From: an uncultured Bacilli bacterium
GTDB lineage: Bacteria; Bacillota_I; Bacilli_A; RF39; UBA660
Assembly (NCBI GenBank): GCA_934085635.1
Contig: CAKOHL010000057.1
Coordinates: 1-7,475 of the forward strand
DNA: 7,475 nt
Direction of reading: 5' to 3'
Position numbers and translations under genes: made by a program. The notes under the pieces were generated by a model. The model made no database searches and was not told the DNA's origin. It worked only from the letters and a program-made list of their open reading frames with translations. Below, one piece after another: positions 1 through 5,908 of this stretch. Positions within the stretch are counted from its first letter, which is position 1, and each line of letters opens with the position of its first letter.

Positions 1-123
1 GGAAGATATGAACCTTGGAACTACTATGATGGGGAATATGAATTTGATGAAAATGGTAACTTTATTGTTTTATCAGGACCTAAAACAAAACCAAGAAGGA
101 GAGGAACAAAAAATAAAAAATAG
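1..123 (+). CDS. 3' end of an unrecognised gene (C-terminal 40 residues)
   Basis: Frame 1 is open from the first base to a TAG at 121-123, so this is the tail of a gene that begins outside the window. The 40 visible residues are rich in aromatic and acidic residues at first (Tyr-Glu-Pro-Trp, then Asp-Gly-Glu-Tyr-Glu-Phe-Asp) and end in a strongly basic stretch (Lys-Pro-Arg-Arg-Arg-Gly followed by Lys/Asn residues). Codon choice (AAA, GAA, AAT, TTT) matches the rest of the window, which supports real coding. A basic, lysine-ending tail could contact nucleic acid or membrane lipid, but that is only a guess. I do not recognise the family, and no terminator lies immediately after the stop. Confidence 0.6.
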   Translation, partial: GRYEPWNYYDGEYEFDENGNFIVLSGPKTKPRRRGTKNKK

Positions 124-301
124 TATTAACTAATATACATAGAAAATGATATTATTTTAACAGTAGAAGATATACGAATTTTGTACATTTAAATTTGCAA
201 ATCTTCAAAGAAATAAAAAAACGAGTAATCCATGCGAAATCGTCCTAAATAGTGGATGCTAAAATTAAAAAAAGGGTAACTTAAATCAAATGATTGATAA
301 G
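124..301. other. intergenic region with no recognised gene
   Basis: This stretch separates the upstream gene tail from the convergent HIT gene. I see no open frame with a ribosome binding site in it. There are only weak inverted repeats: GAAGAT at 166-171 with ATCTTC at 201-206, and ATCCA near 228 with TGGAT near 253. Neither is followed by a T-run in a useful direction. The distal part (270-301) belongs to the HIT terminator hairpin, whose + strand reading is also T-rich, so it may stop transcription arriving from the left-hand gene too. Confidence 0.4.
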
Positions 302-311
302 TTACTCTTTT
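262..311 (-). terminator. intrinsic terminator of the HIT gene, probably bidirectional
   Basis: The arms at 270-283 and 298-311 pair over 14 bp with a single G-T wobble, and the loop can pair further (AATC with GATT). Read on the minus strand, the descending arm runs into a T-rich stretch (CCC then seven T, then AATTTT), the standard rho-independent form. On the + strand the hairpin is followed by TATTTTG, which is weaker. The stop codon of the HIT gene (302-304) lies inside the stem, so the hairpin begins within the coding sequence. Confidence 0.85.
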
Positions 312-664
312 ATTTTGTTATACATTTCTTCTACAGTGTTATTTGGTTTTTCACTGTAATAAGGAATTAAATGTAAATGAAAATGCTTTATTTCTTGTGC
401 TTTACCATTGTTTTGTATTAAGACTATACTTTCTGGTTTTAATTTATCTTCAAGTATATTTTTATATTCCTTAGCTTTTTTCATTATGTGATTTAATACT
501 TCTTCATCAATATCGCTTAAATCAGTATAATGCTTTTTAGGAATAATAAGTGTATGACCTGGACTATTAGGAAAAGCATCCATTATAATTCTAATTAAAT
601 CATCTTCATATAAAGTATAACTACTTATTTCATTATTAACTATTTTACAAAATAAACAATTCAT
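302..664 (-). CDS. HIT (histidine triad) family nucleotide hydrolase
   Basis: This is a small cytosolic nucleotide-binding protein of the HINT/HIT superfamily. Members typically hydrolyse nucleoside 5'-phosphoramidates, acyl- or aminoacyl-adenylates or dinucleoside polyphosphates. The signature His-Phe-His-Leu-His-Leu-Ile-Pro gives the triad H94, H96 and H98. N85-N86-G87 lies upstream as usual. A Cys3-x-x-Cys6 pair at the N-terminus with H45 matches the zinc site seen in many bacterial members, and Pro35-Gly36-His37 with Ile-Ile-Pro-Lys is the family's conserved core strand. At 120 residues it is shorter than the usual 135-145, mainly at the C-terminus. The ATG has a clear site (GAGGTGA, 674-680, about 9 nt away). 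It is transcribed alone from its own promoter, divergently from the desulfurase. The family call is firm; the substrate is unknown. Confidence 0.93.
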   Translation of the reverse strand: MNCLFCKIVNNEISSYTLYEDDLIRIIMDAFPNSPGHTLIIPKKHYTDLSDIDEEVLNHIMKKAKEYKNILEDKLKPESIVLIQNNGKAQEIKHFHLHLIPYYSEKPNNTVEEMYNKIKE

Positions 665-688
665 ATTTTTTTGTCACCTCTTAATAAA

Positions 689-717
689 ATTATATTAAAA
701 ATGTTATTAATTATCAA
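689..717 (-). promoter_or_regulatory. sigma-A-type promoter of the HIT gene
   Basis: Read on the minus strand, TTGATA (712-717) is separated by exactly 17 nt from TATAAT (689-694). The -10 is perfect and the -35 matches 5 of 6 at TTGACA. The -10 box ends 24 nt before the HIT start codon, so the transcript leader is short and consists of little more than the ribosome binding site. Confidence 0.8.
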
Positions 718-775
718 GACTGAAGCATATACAATACATATTAAATTTACATAAAATAAAGTGTAGGTGATATAA

Positions 776-1978
776 GTGAATTATGAAAGTTATTTTCCAA
801 TGATTAAAAATGATTTAGTATATTTTGATAATGGTGCGACTACGTTAAAACCTATAACAGTTATTAATAAAGAAATTGAATATTTATCTTGTTATACAGC
901 TAATTCCCATAGGGGAGACTATAATAACAGTTTTAGAGTAGATGATGAAATAGATAATACTAGGAATTTAGTTAAAGAATTTATAAATGCTAAGAGTAAA
1001 GATGAAATAATTTTTACATCAAATGCAACTGATAGTTTAAATTTAGTAGTAAATGGTTATTTTAAGAATAATTTGAAGAAAGGTGATGAAGTAGTTTTAA
1101 ATAAAGCAGAGCACGCTTCTAATATTTTGCCTTGGCTAATGCTTAAGAAAGAGATTGGTATTGAAATTAAATATGCACCTCTTAATAAAGATAATACTTT
1201 AAGTTTAGATAATATTAAAAAAGTTATAACTAAAAATACTAAGGTAGTTTCTTTTGCTGAAGTAACTAATGTAATAGGCGACACTAGGGATGTAAAAACA
1301 ATAGTAGAGTATTGTCATAAGTTAGGTATTCTAGTGGTAGTTGATGCTTCTCAAAGTGTACCACATAAGAAAGTAGATGTTAGTTTAACAGATGTAGATT
1401 TTTTAGCATTTTCAGCTCATAAGATGCTTGGCCCAACTGGGGTGGGAGTTTTATATGGAAAATATGAACTACTTAAGAAAATGTTGCCGGTAAAGTATGG
1501 CGGAGGTATGAATCTCTATTATGGAGAAGAAGGTGTGTCGCTTGTTGAAATACCTTATAGATTTGAAGCAGGCACACCAAATATAAGTGGAATCATTGCA
1601 TTTAGTGAATCAATTAAATTCTTAAATAAAGTAGGTTTTGGTAATATAGAATTAAAAGAGAAACATTTAAGAAAGTATTTAGTAAGCGAACTTAAGAAAA
1701 TACCATATATTAAAATATATAATGAGAGTGTAGCATCTAATATAGTTTTAATAAATATAGATGGAATAACTTCAGGAGATTTAGGGCTTTATTTAAATAC
1801 GAAAAATATATGTGTAAGAAGTGGAAAACATTGCACTAAGATGCTTGGAGATGAAAGTGGGTTTGAAGACACTGTAAGAATCAGTTTATATTTCTATAAT
1901 TCGTATGAAGAAATTGATAAGTTCGTTTTAGCACTTAAAGATTTTAATGCTATTAAAAAATATGTTGGTAATGATTAA
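776..1978 (+). CDS. sufS: SufS/Csd-type cysteine desulfurase (class V aminotransferase fold)
   Basis: A PLP enzyme that takes sulfur from L-cysteine, leaving alanine, and holds it as a persulfide for Fe-S cluster assembly or tRNA thiolation. The 400-residue length is normal. N-terminal Tyr-Phe-Asp-Asn-Gly-Ala-Thr-Thr (residues 16-23) is the family opening. H113 (Glu-His-Ala-Ser-Asn) should stack on the cofactor, and D190 (Val-Asp-Ala-Ser-Gln) should bind its ring nitrogen. K216 in Ser-Ala-His-Lys is the PLP lysine. C353 in Arg-Ser-Gly-Lys-His-Cys is the persulfide cysteine, and R368 fits the substrate carboxylate. Arg-x-Gly-x-His-Cys marks the SufS/CsdA group rather than IscS/NifS. The start is GTG with AGGTGA at 765-770; a downstream ATG (M9) would cut the conserved lead-in. 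A weak promoter is possible (TATACA 728-733, 18 nt, TAAAAT 752-757). No SufU, SufB or SufC gene is visible next to it, so its pathway partner is unknown. No terminator is evident. Confidence 0.93.
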   Translation: MNYESYFPMIKNDLVYFDNGATTLKPITVINKEIEYLSCYTANSHRGDYNNSFRVDDEIDNTRNLVKEFINAKSKDEIIFTSNATDSLNLVVNGYFKNNLKKGDEVVLNKAEHASNILPWLMLKKEIGIEIKYAPLNKDNTLSLDNIKKVITKNTKVVSFAEVTNVIGDTRDVKTIVEYCHKLGILVVVDASQSVPHKKVDVSLTDVDFLAFSAHKMLGPTGVGVLYGKYELLKKMLPVKYGGGMNLYYGEEGVSLVEIPYRFEAGTPNISGIIAFSESIKFLNKVGFGNIELKEKHLRKYLVSELKKIPYIKIYNESVASNIVLINIDGITSGDLGLYLNTKNICVRSGKHCTKMLGDESGFEDTVRISLYFYNSYEEIDKFVLALKDFNAIKKYVGND

Positions 1979-2112
1979 ATTTGTTGATAACTTACTAATC
2001 TTTAATATTTAAAGAAAATAAATAGATTAAATGTGTATTGTTTGTGAGTATAAAACTTGCAAGCAATTTTTTAGTTTAGCAAAAAACTACTTAAATACTT
2101 AAAATCTCAAGT
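1979..2112. other. intergenic region upstream of ssb with small repeats
   Basis: No gene is supported here. A weak stem (CTTTAA/TTAAAG, about 2000-2014) follows the desulfurase but lacks a T-run, so it is not a convincing terminator. Further on lie an inverted repeat (AAACTTG 2053-2059, CAAGTTT 2108-2114) and a perfect tandem octamer TACTTAAA at 2088-2095 and 2096-2103. The octamer ends about 10 bp before the -35 box of ssb. The octamers are placed where an activator or an UP-type element could act, but that function is inference. Confidence 0.35.
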
Positions 2113-2141
2113 TTGCATACCTTTCATTTATTTGGTATAGT
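2113..2141 (+). promoter_or_regulatory. sigma-A-type promoter of ssb with extended -10
   Basis: TTGCAT (2113-2118) is followed after 17 nt by TATAGT (2136-2141), with TG one base upstream of the -10 (TGG then TATAGT), an extended -10. Transcription would begin near 2148, leaving a leader of about 17 nt that contains AAGGAGG at 2150-2156. An inverted repeat (CCTTTCA 2120-2126, TGAAAGG 2147-2153) spans the -10 region. In a longer read-through transcript it would partly mask the ribosome binding site. Confidence 0.75.
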
Positions 2142-2164
2142 GTACGTGAAAGGAGGAAAAGATT

Positions 2165-2512
2165 ATGCTCAATAGTGTGATTTTGGTTGGGAGACTTACA
2201 AAAGACCCTACTGTAGTTGAAACAGAAAATAAAACTAAAAGAACTATTTTAACTTTGGCGATACCAAGAGAATTTAAAAATCAAGATGGAACTTATGATA
2301 CTGATTTTATTAATTGTACACTTTGGAATACTGTTGCTGAACATACTTGTGAATATTGTAGAAAAGGAGATATTATTGGGATAAGAGGTAGAATTCAAAC
2401 TAGTAGTTATGTTAAAGATGAAGAAACTAAATATAGAATAGACATAATGGTTAGTAAAGTATCATTTTTAATGAATAAGCCAAAAGAAAGTATTAAAGAA
2501 GAAACTTCTTAA
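2165..2512 (+). CDS. ssb: single-stranded DNA-binding protein, short form without the acidic tip
   Basis: An OB-fold protein that coats single-stranded DNA, normally as a homotetramer, during replication, repair or uptake of transforming DNA. The opening Met-Leu-Asn-x-Val-Ile-Leu-Val-Gly-Arg-Leu-Thr-Lys-Asp-Pro is the classic SSB N-terminus. Residues 48-58 (Phe-Ile-Asn-Cys-Thr-Leu-Trp-Asn) carry the conserved base-stacking Trp54. Lys-Gly-Asp-Ile-Ile-Gly-Ile-Arg-Gly-Arg (67-76) is the conserved late strand. The OB fold ends near residue 103, leaving only a 12-residue polar tail. The protein lacks the long linker and Asp-Asp-x-Ile-Pro-Phe tip with which housekeeping SSBs recruit partner proteins. 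In size (115 aa) and lack of a tip it resembles the accessory, competence-associated SsbB of Bacillus subtilis. It has its own promoter and a very strong ribosome binding site, suggesting abundant or inducible expression. The accessory role is inferred. Confidence 0.93.
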   Translation: MLNSVILVGRLTKDPTVVETENKTKRTILTLAIPREFKNQDGTYDTDFINCTLWNTVAEHTCEYCRKGDIIGIRGRIQTSSYVKDEETKYRIDIMVSKVSFLMNKPKESIKEETS

Positions 2513-2558
2513 CCCTTTCTGCTTCTGTACTTTCACCCGACTTCCTAAACATAAAGTG

Positions 2559-2587
2559 TTTACTAAAAATGAAACTTTTAGTATAAT
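2559..2587 (+). promoter_or_regulatory. promoter of the xre-pdp operon with overlapping operator palindrome
   Basis: TTTACT (2559-2564) and a perfect TATAAT (2582-2587) are 17 nt apart. The interval holds a perfect inverted repeat, TACTAAAA (2561-2568) and TTTTAGTA (2576-2583), with a 7-nt centre. The arms touch both promoter boxes, so a bound dimer would block RNA polymerase. This is the usual layout for an autoregulated XRE repressor, and the next gene encodes one. The promoter call is sequence-based; repressor identity is inference. Confidence 0.7.
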
Positions 2588-2606
2588 TAGAATGGTGAAG
2601 ATATAT

Positions 2607-2879
2607 ATGTTATATAAAGATCGCTTAAAAAAATTAAGAATAGAAAAAGGCCTTTCTCAAGAAGAATTATCTAATACCCTATCTTTAAATAAAAGTACAA
2701 TCTGTTGTTATGAGAAAGGTACAAGAGTGCCATCTTTGGAAGTATTAATTAAACTTTCTGATTACTTTGAAGTTTCAATAGATTATTTACTAGGACGGGA
2801 TGTTCTAGTTAGAAATAAAAAAACAAGAAAATTAGAATTTGTATCAGAAGAAGAATATGAAAAAATAGTTAATAGTTAA
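2607..2879 (+). CDS. XRE-family (Cro/C1-type) helix-turn-helix regulator
   Basis: A 90-residue DNA-binding protein. Residues 5-62 form a complete HTH_3 domain: Leu-Arg-x-x-Lys-Gly-Leu-Ser-Gln-Glu-Glu-Leu, then a recognition helix around Asn-Lys-Ser-Thr-Ile-Cys-Cys-Tyr-Glu-Lys-Gly (28-38), then Pro-Ser-Leu-Glu-x-Leu and Ser-Ile-Asp-Tyr-Leu-Leu-Gly. About 26 charged residues follow, with no sensor or peptidase domain. The open frame reaches back to a GTG at 2556, but that start lies upstream of the promoter, has no ribosome binding site, and would add 17 non-family residues. The ATG at 2607 has GGTGA at 2594-2598 and gives the family's normal opening, so I chose it. It is followed after 29 nt by the phosphorylase gene, with which it is probably co-transcribed. 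It likely binds the palindrome at 2561-2583. Its signal is unknown. Confidence 0.9.
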   Translation: MLYKDRLKKLRIEKGLSQEELSNTLSLNKSTICCYEKGTRVPSLEVLIKLSDYFEVSIDYLLGRDVLVRNKKTRKLEFVSEEEYEKIVNS

Positions 2880-2908
2880 AGATAAATAGTTTGCATTGAG
2901 GTGAAAGT

Positions 2909-4183
2909 ATGGAAGCAGAAATTATAATAGATAAAATTAAAAATGGGAAAAAGTTAAATGAAAATGAAATAGATTATATGGTTGCATCTTATATGAATAA
3001 GAGTATAACTGATGATGTAATGGGAGAATTTTTACTTACTATAAAAAATAATGGACTTAGTTATAAAGAAACTTTTTATCTAACAAAAGCAATGATAAAT
3101 AGTGGAGAAATATTAGATTTAAGTAACGTAAATAGGGTTATAGTAGATAAACATTCTACTGGAGGAGTAGGAGATAAAACAACTCTTGTAGTTGGACCTA
3201 TTGTAGCAAGTTTAGGTTTAGGTGTACTTAAAATGAGTGGTAGAAGTCTAGGATTCACTGGTGGTACTATTGATAAACTTATGAGTATACCAGGATATAG
3301 AGTTAATTTAACTAATGAAGAATTTATAGAAAATGTAAATGAAATCGGTATAAGTGTGATAAGTCAAACTAAAAACCTTGCCCCTGCAGATAAAAAAATA
3401 TATGCACTTAGAGATGAAATAGGCGCTGTGACAAGCACACCATTAATTGCAAGTAGTATAATGAGTAAAAAAATAGCATCAGGTTCTAAGTATATTGTTA
3501 TTGACCTTAAAGTAGGTAGTGGTGCTTTTATGAAGAATGTAAAAGAAGCCAGTATTCTAGCAAATTATATGATTAAAATAGGTAAGTACTTTGATAGAAA
3601 AGTTATATGTGTACTTACCGATATGGATAATCCACTTGGAAAAACTGTTGGTAATGCAATTGAAGTTAAAGAAGCAATAGAATTTTTTGATGGAATATAT
3701 GATAAAAGATTTATGGACTTAGTTGTTTCGATATCATCACATATGGTATCATTGGGAAAAAATATATCATATAAAAAAGCAGTTAAAGAAGTAAATGAAG
3801 TAATAACAAATGGACAAGCAAAAGCAAAATTCTACGAATGGATAAATGCTCAAGGAGGTCAAATAGAAAAAGTCATACTAAGTGAAAATAAATTAGAAGT
3901 AAAAAGTACAAAAAACGGCTTTATAACTCACATAGATCCACTAGAAATATCAAAGTTAGTTAGTAGTTTAGGTGCTGGAAGAGTACATAAAGAAGATGAA
4001 ATTGATTTAAGTGTGGGAGTGCTTTTAAATAAAACTTTATATGATGAAGTTAAAACTGATGATACATTATTAACAATTTATTATAATAAAACAAAACCAG
4101 ATATATCAAATATAGAAAATGCTTTTAAAGTGGAAAGTATTATAAAGAAAAAAGAGGATATAATAAAAAGTGTAATAAAATAA
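2909..4183 (+). CDS. pdp: pyrimidine-nucleoside phosphorylase (thymidine phosphorylase family)
   Basis: A cytosolic salvage enzyme that splits uridine, thymidine or deoxyuridine with phosphate into base plus (deoxy)ribose 1-phosphate. The 424 residues cover the whole family: an alpha domain at 1-65, the phosphate- and nucleoside-binding core, and a C-terminal alpha/beta lobe from about 335. Lys81-His82-Ser83-Thr-Gly-Gly-Val-Gly-Asp carries the phosphate-site lysine and catalytic histidine. R168, S183 and K187 fall at the positions known for the base-binding residues of Bacillus-type PyNP. The segment S110-G111-R112...G119-T120 to D122 is the family signature, with two unusual residues, S113 and M125. 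Thymidine-specific DeoA is possible, but the numbering fits PyNP better. The ribosome binding site is GAGGTGA at 2898-2904. It lies in an operon after the XRE gene and 10 nt before the next gene, so it may be under the repressor's control. Confidence 0.95.
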   Translation: MEAEIIIDKIKNGKKLNENEIDYMVASYMNKSITDDVMGEFLLTIKNNGLSYKETFYLTKAMINSGEILDLSNVNRVIVDKHSTGGVGDKTTLVVGPIVASLGLGVLKMSGRSLGFTGGTIDKLMSIPGYRVNLTNEEFIENVNEIGISVISQTKNLAPADKKIYALRDEIGAVTSTPLIASSIMSKKIASGSKYIVIDLKVGSGAFMKNVKEASILANYMIKIGKYFDRKVICVLTDMDNPLGKTVGNAIEVKEAIEFFDGIYDKRFMDLVVSISSHMVSLGKNISYKKAVKEVNEVITNGQAKAKFYEWINAQGGQIEKVILSENKLEVKSTKNGFITHIDPLEISKLVSSLGAGRVHKEDEIDLSVGVLLNKTLYDEVKTDDTLLTIYYNKTKPDISNIENAFKVESIIKKKEDIIKSVIK

Positions 4184-4193
4184 AGGAGACTTT

Positions 4194-4964
4194 ATGAAAA
4201 AAATAATTACCTTTTTATTTTCCTTTTTCTTTTTAATAAAAATAACTTATGCATTAGAAAACATAAGTATAAACAATTTAGATTTAATTCCTAACTTTGA
4301 TAAAAATATAAAAGTATATAATATATATACTAGCAAAAATACAGAAATAATTACTATTAATACAGTAGTCGAAGCAAATGAAACTGTAACTGGTGGTGGA
4401 AGTAAAAGCTTAAAAAAAGGATTAAATGTTTTTACTATAAATTCATATTTTGACAATAAATTAAACAAAGTTTATACTCTTTATATAACTAGGGGAGAAG
4501 AAACATATGAGAAAAGTGATGCACATTTAGATAGTTTAGAAATAGAAAATGTGAGTTTTGAATTTGAAAGTGATAAATTTGAATATGTTATAGAAACTGA
4601 AAAAGATGTAGCTTTAAATAACATAAATTATTTATCAAGGAATCCAAATAGTGTAGTTAATATAAAAACAAATAAAGACTTAGATGAAAACAAAAATGAA
4701 ATAATAGTTAAAGTAACTAGTGAAGACAAGAAAAATAAAAATACTTATAAGATTTTAATAAATACTAGGTTAGATAGTGAAAAGATTAGTTCTAAGAAAA
4801 GTATATTTGATAATAAAAACTTTGATGAAGTAGATTTAAAGATAATAAGAATAGCTATAATATCTGTTATTGTAATAGGGTTAGGCATAATATTCTATTT
4901 TATATTCATAAAAAAAAGGCCTAATAAAGACCTTTGTATTTCACGTAATATTCTTCGAAAGTAA
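4194..4964 (+). CDS. membrane-anchored protein with two cadherin-like beta-sandwich domains
   Basis: Predicted surface protein of 256 aa. Residues 1-20 are a signal peptide (Lys-Lys, a long Phe/Leu/Ile core, likely cleavage after Thr-Tyr-Ala). Two repeats of about 80 residues follow (roughly 22-100 and 108-192). They show the cadherin-like pattern (PF12733 type): Leu-x-x-Leu, a Tyr before a strand, Gly-rich Thr-Gly-Gly-Gly-Ser-Lys-x-Leu-x-x-Gly-x-Asn, and a closing Tyr-x-Leu-x-Ile-x-Arg. One transmembrane helix (about 216-239) ends in Lys-Lys-Arg, leaving a 15-residue cytoplasmic tail. The topology is outside-facing, and a binding or scaffold role at the cell surface is inferred. The start is 10 nt after the phosphorylase stop, with AAAGGAG overlapping that stop, so translation is probably coupled. 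The last 44 bp run through the 3' end of the opposing VanY gene, and no + strand terminator was seen. The ligand is unknown. Confidence 0.85.
   Translation: MKKIITFLFSFFFLIKITYALENISINNLDLIPNFDKNIKVYNIYTSKNTEIITINTVVEANETVTGGGSKSLKKGLNVFTINSYFDNKLNKVYTLYITRGEETYEKSDAHLDSLEIENVSFEFESDKFEYVIETEKDVALNNINYLSRNPNSVVNIKTNKDLDENKNEIIVKVTSEDKKNKNTYKILINTRLDSEKISSKKSIFDNKNFDEVDLKIIRIAIISVIVIGLGIIFYFIFIKKRPNKDLCISRNILRK
4911..4935 (-). terminator. intrinsic terminator of the VanY-type gene, inside both convergent genes
   Basis: On the minus strand AAAGGTC (4929-4935) pairs with GGCCTTT (4915-4921) over 7 bp with one G-T wobble and a 7-nt loop, and the T-run continues to 4910. The VanY stop codon (4921-4923) sits at the loop and arm junction. 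On the + strand the hairpin is preceded rather than followed by the homopolymer, so it should not stop transcription of the cadherin-like gene efficiently. Confidence 0.75.
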
Positions 4965-5889
4965 TACCTTCATTTTTAATTAATGTTGCAATTTCTACTC
5001 CAACATATCTATAGTGCCAAGGTTCATAACCATAACCTGTCATATATACTTTATCCTTAGGGTATCTCATAATGAATCCATACTTATGGGCATTTTCTTG
5101 AAGCCAAGCAAATTGTTTGGTATTTTCAAATGTTTCTTCAAGAGTACCATCAGTACTTAAATCCATTGCAAGTCCTGTTTGATGTTCACTATGATTAGGT
5201 CTAGCTGAATACTTATCAGCTCTTTCTTTACCACGATTAGTTACATTTCTATTATAAATAATACTTTGAGTTTCCTCACTTCTATATCCACTTTGAAGAA
5301 TAATATCAAGACCAGTACTTCTTAAATCACTAATCATTTTTTTCATAGCATCAGCAGCAACACTTTCCATTTTCTGACCTTCAATATCAACTAGATTCTT
5401 TGGTTCGATACCACTAGGAAGTCCATAATACTTATTGACTAAAACTAAAGTGTCATCAGGATCTTTAACAGTTTTTATATCTGAATAAAACTCTTTATCC
5501 AAACTAATATTAACATTCATAATAACTTCACTAATACTCATACTACTATTCTTATCTTTATAACTATCATATCTATCAATATTCTCTATATGAAAATATT
5601 TAACTTTAGAATATTCTACTAAATTATCATACTTTTTATCAATTTTATCAATAGTACTTTTATCTAAGTTATTAAGAAGAGTTTCTGCATCAGATTTAGA
5701 ATAACCGAGTTTAGTTAACTTTTTAACATTAGCTTTTTCATTCACCTCATTCGTGCCATTATTAACACCATTATCATTATTATTTAACTTATTATACAAA
5801 TATAATCCACCAAATATAAATACTAAAATAACTACAAGTAATAAAAATAAATTACCCCAATGTACCTTAACATTCTTCTTTCTTTTCAT
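4921..5889 (-). CDS. membrane-anchored VanY-type D,D-carboxypeptidase (M15 metallopeptidase)
   Basis: A zinc peptidase predicted to remove the terminal D-alanine from peptidoglycan stem peptides outside the membrane. Residues 1-11 are basic, 12-32 form a single membrane helix (uncleaved anchor), and 35-52 are an Asn-rich linker. The M15B catalytic domain covers about 175-320. Ser-Gly-Tyr-Arg (R203) is the substrate-contact motif. Ser-Glu-His-Gln-Thr-Gly-x-Ala-Met-Asp supplies zinc ligands H236 and D243, and Glu-Pro-Trp-His supplies the general base E289 and ligand H292. All key residues are present, so it should be active. Residues 53-170 are extra, with a short helical Leu-Gly-Tyr-Ser-Lys-Ser-Asp-Ala-Glu-x-Leu-Leu segment. 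The gene has its own promoter and GAGGAGAT ribosome binding site. VanY relatives are often ordinary wall-remodelling enzymes; with no vanHAX or vanRS genes here, glycopeptide resistance is not implied. Confidence 0.93.
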   Translation of the reverse strand: MKRKKNVKVHWGNLFLLLVVILVFIFGGLYLYNKLNNNDNGVNNGTNEVNEKANVKKLTKLGYSKSDAETLLNNLDKSTIDKIDKKYDNLVEYSKVKYFHIENIDRYDSYKDKNSSMSISEVIMNVNISLDKEFYSDIKTVKDPDDTLVLVNKYYGLPSGIEPKNLVDIEGQKMESVAADAMKKMISDLRSTGLDIILQSGYRSEETQSIIYNRNVTNRGKERADKYSARPNHSEHQTGLAMDLSTDGTLEETFENTKQFAWLQENAHKYGFIMRYPKDKVYMTGYGYEPWHYRYVGVEIATLIKNEGITFEEYYVKYKGLY

Positions 5890-5908
5890 CTTACATCTCC
5901 TCGATATA

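Noticed and set aside
124..269. A small RNA or riboswitch in the first intergenic region
   Set aside because: Only weak 5-6 bp inverted repeats are present, and no conserved riboswitch or promoter pattern could be recognised.
1057..1284. Minus-strand open frame of 75 codons inside the desulfurase gene
   Set aside because: It lies wholly within a well-conserved enzyme gene and has a low-complexity hydrophobic translation; it is a shadow frame.
2497..2516. AAGAAG-AAA-CTTCTT hairpin at the end of ssb as a terminator
   Set aside because: The stem is short and AT-rich and is followed by ACCCTTTC rather than a T-run.
2556..2606. GTG-initiated 17-residue N-terminal extension of the XRE regulator
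   Set aside because: The GTG lies upstream of the -35 box, lacks a ribosome binding site and adds non-family residues; the ATG at 2607 is better supported.
3076..3258. Minus-strand open frame of 60 codons inside the phosphorylase gene
   Set aside because: It is antisense to the conserved phosphate-binding region of the phosphorylase and has no support of its own.
4247..4468. Minus-strand open frame of 73 codons inside the cadherin-like gene
   Set aside because: Hydrophobic antisense of a beta-strand-rich gene with no identifiable ribosome binding site or family.
4921..5889. VanY-type gene as a glycopeptide-resistance determinant
   Set aside because: No vanH, vanA/B-type ligase, vanX or vanRS gene is present, and M15 carboxypeptidases of this type are common in ordinary wall metabolism.
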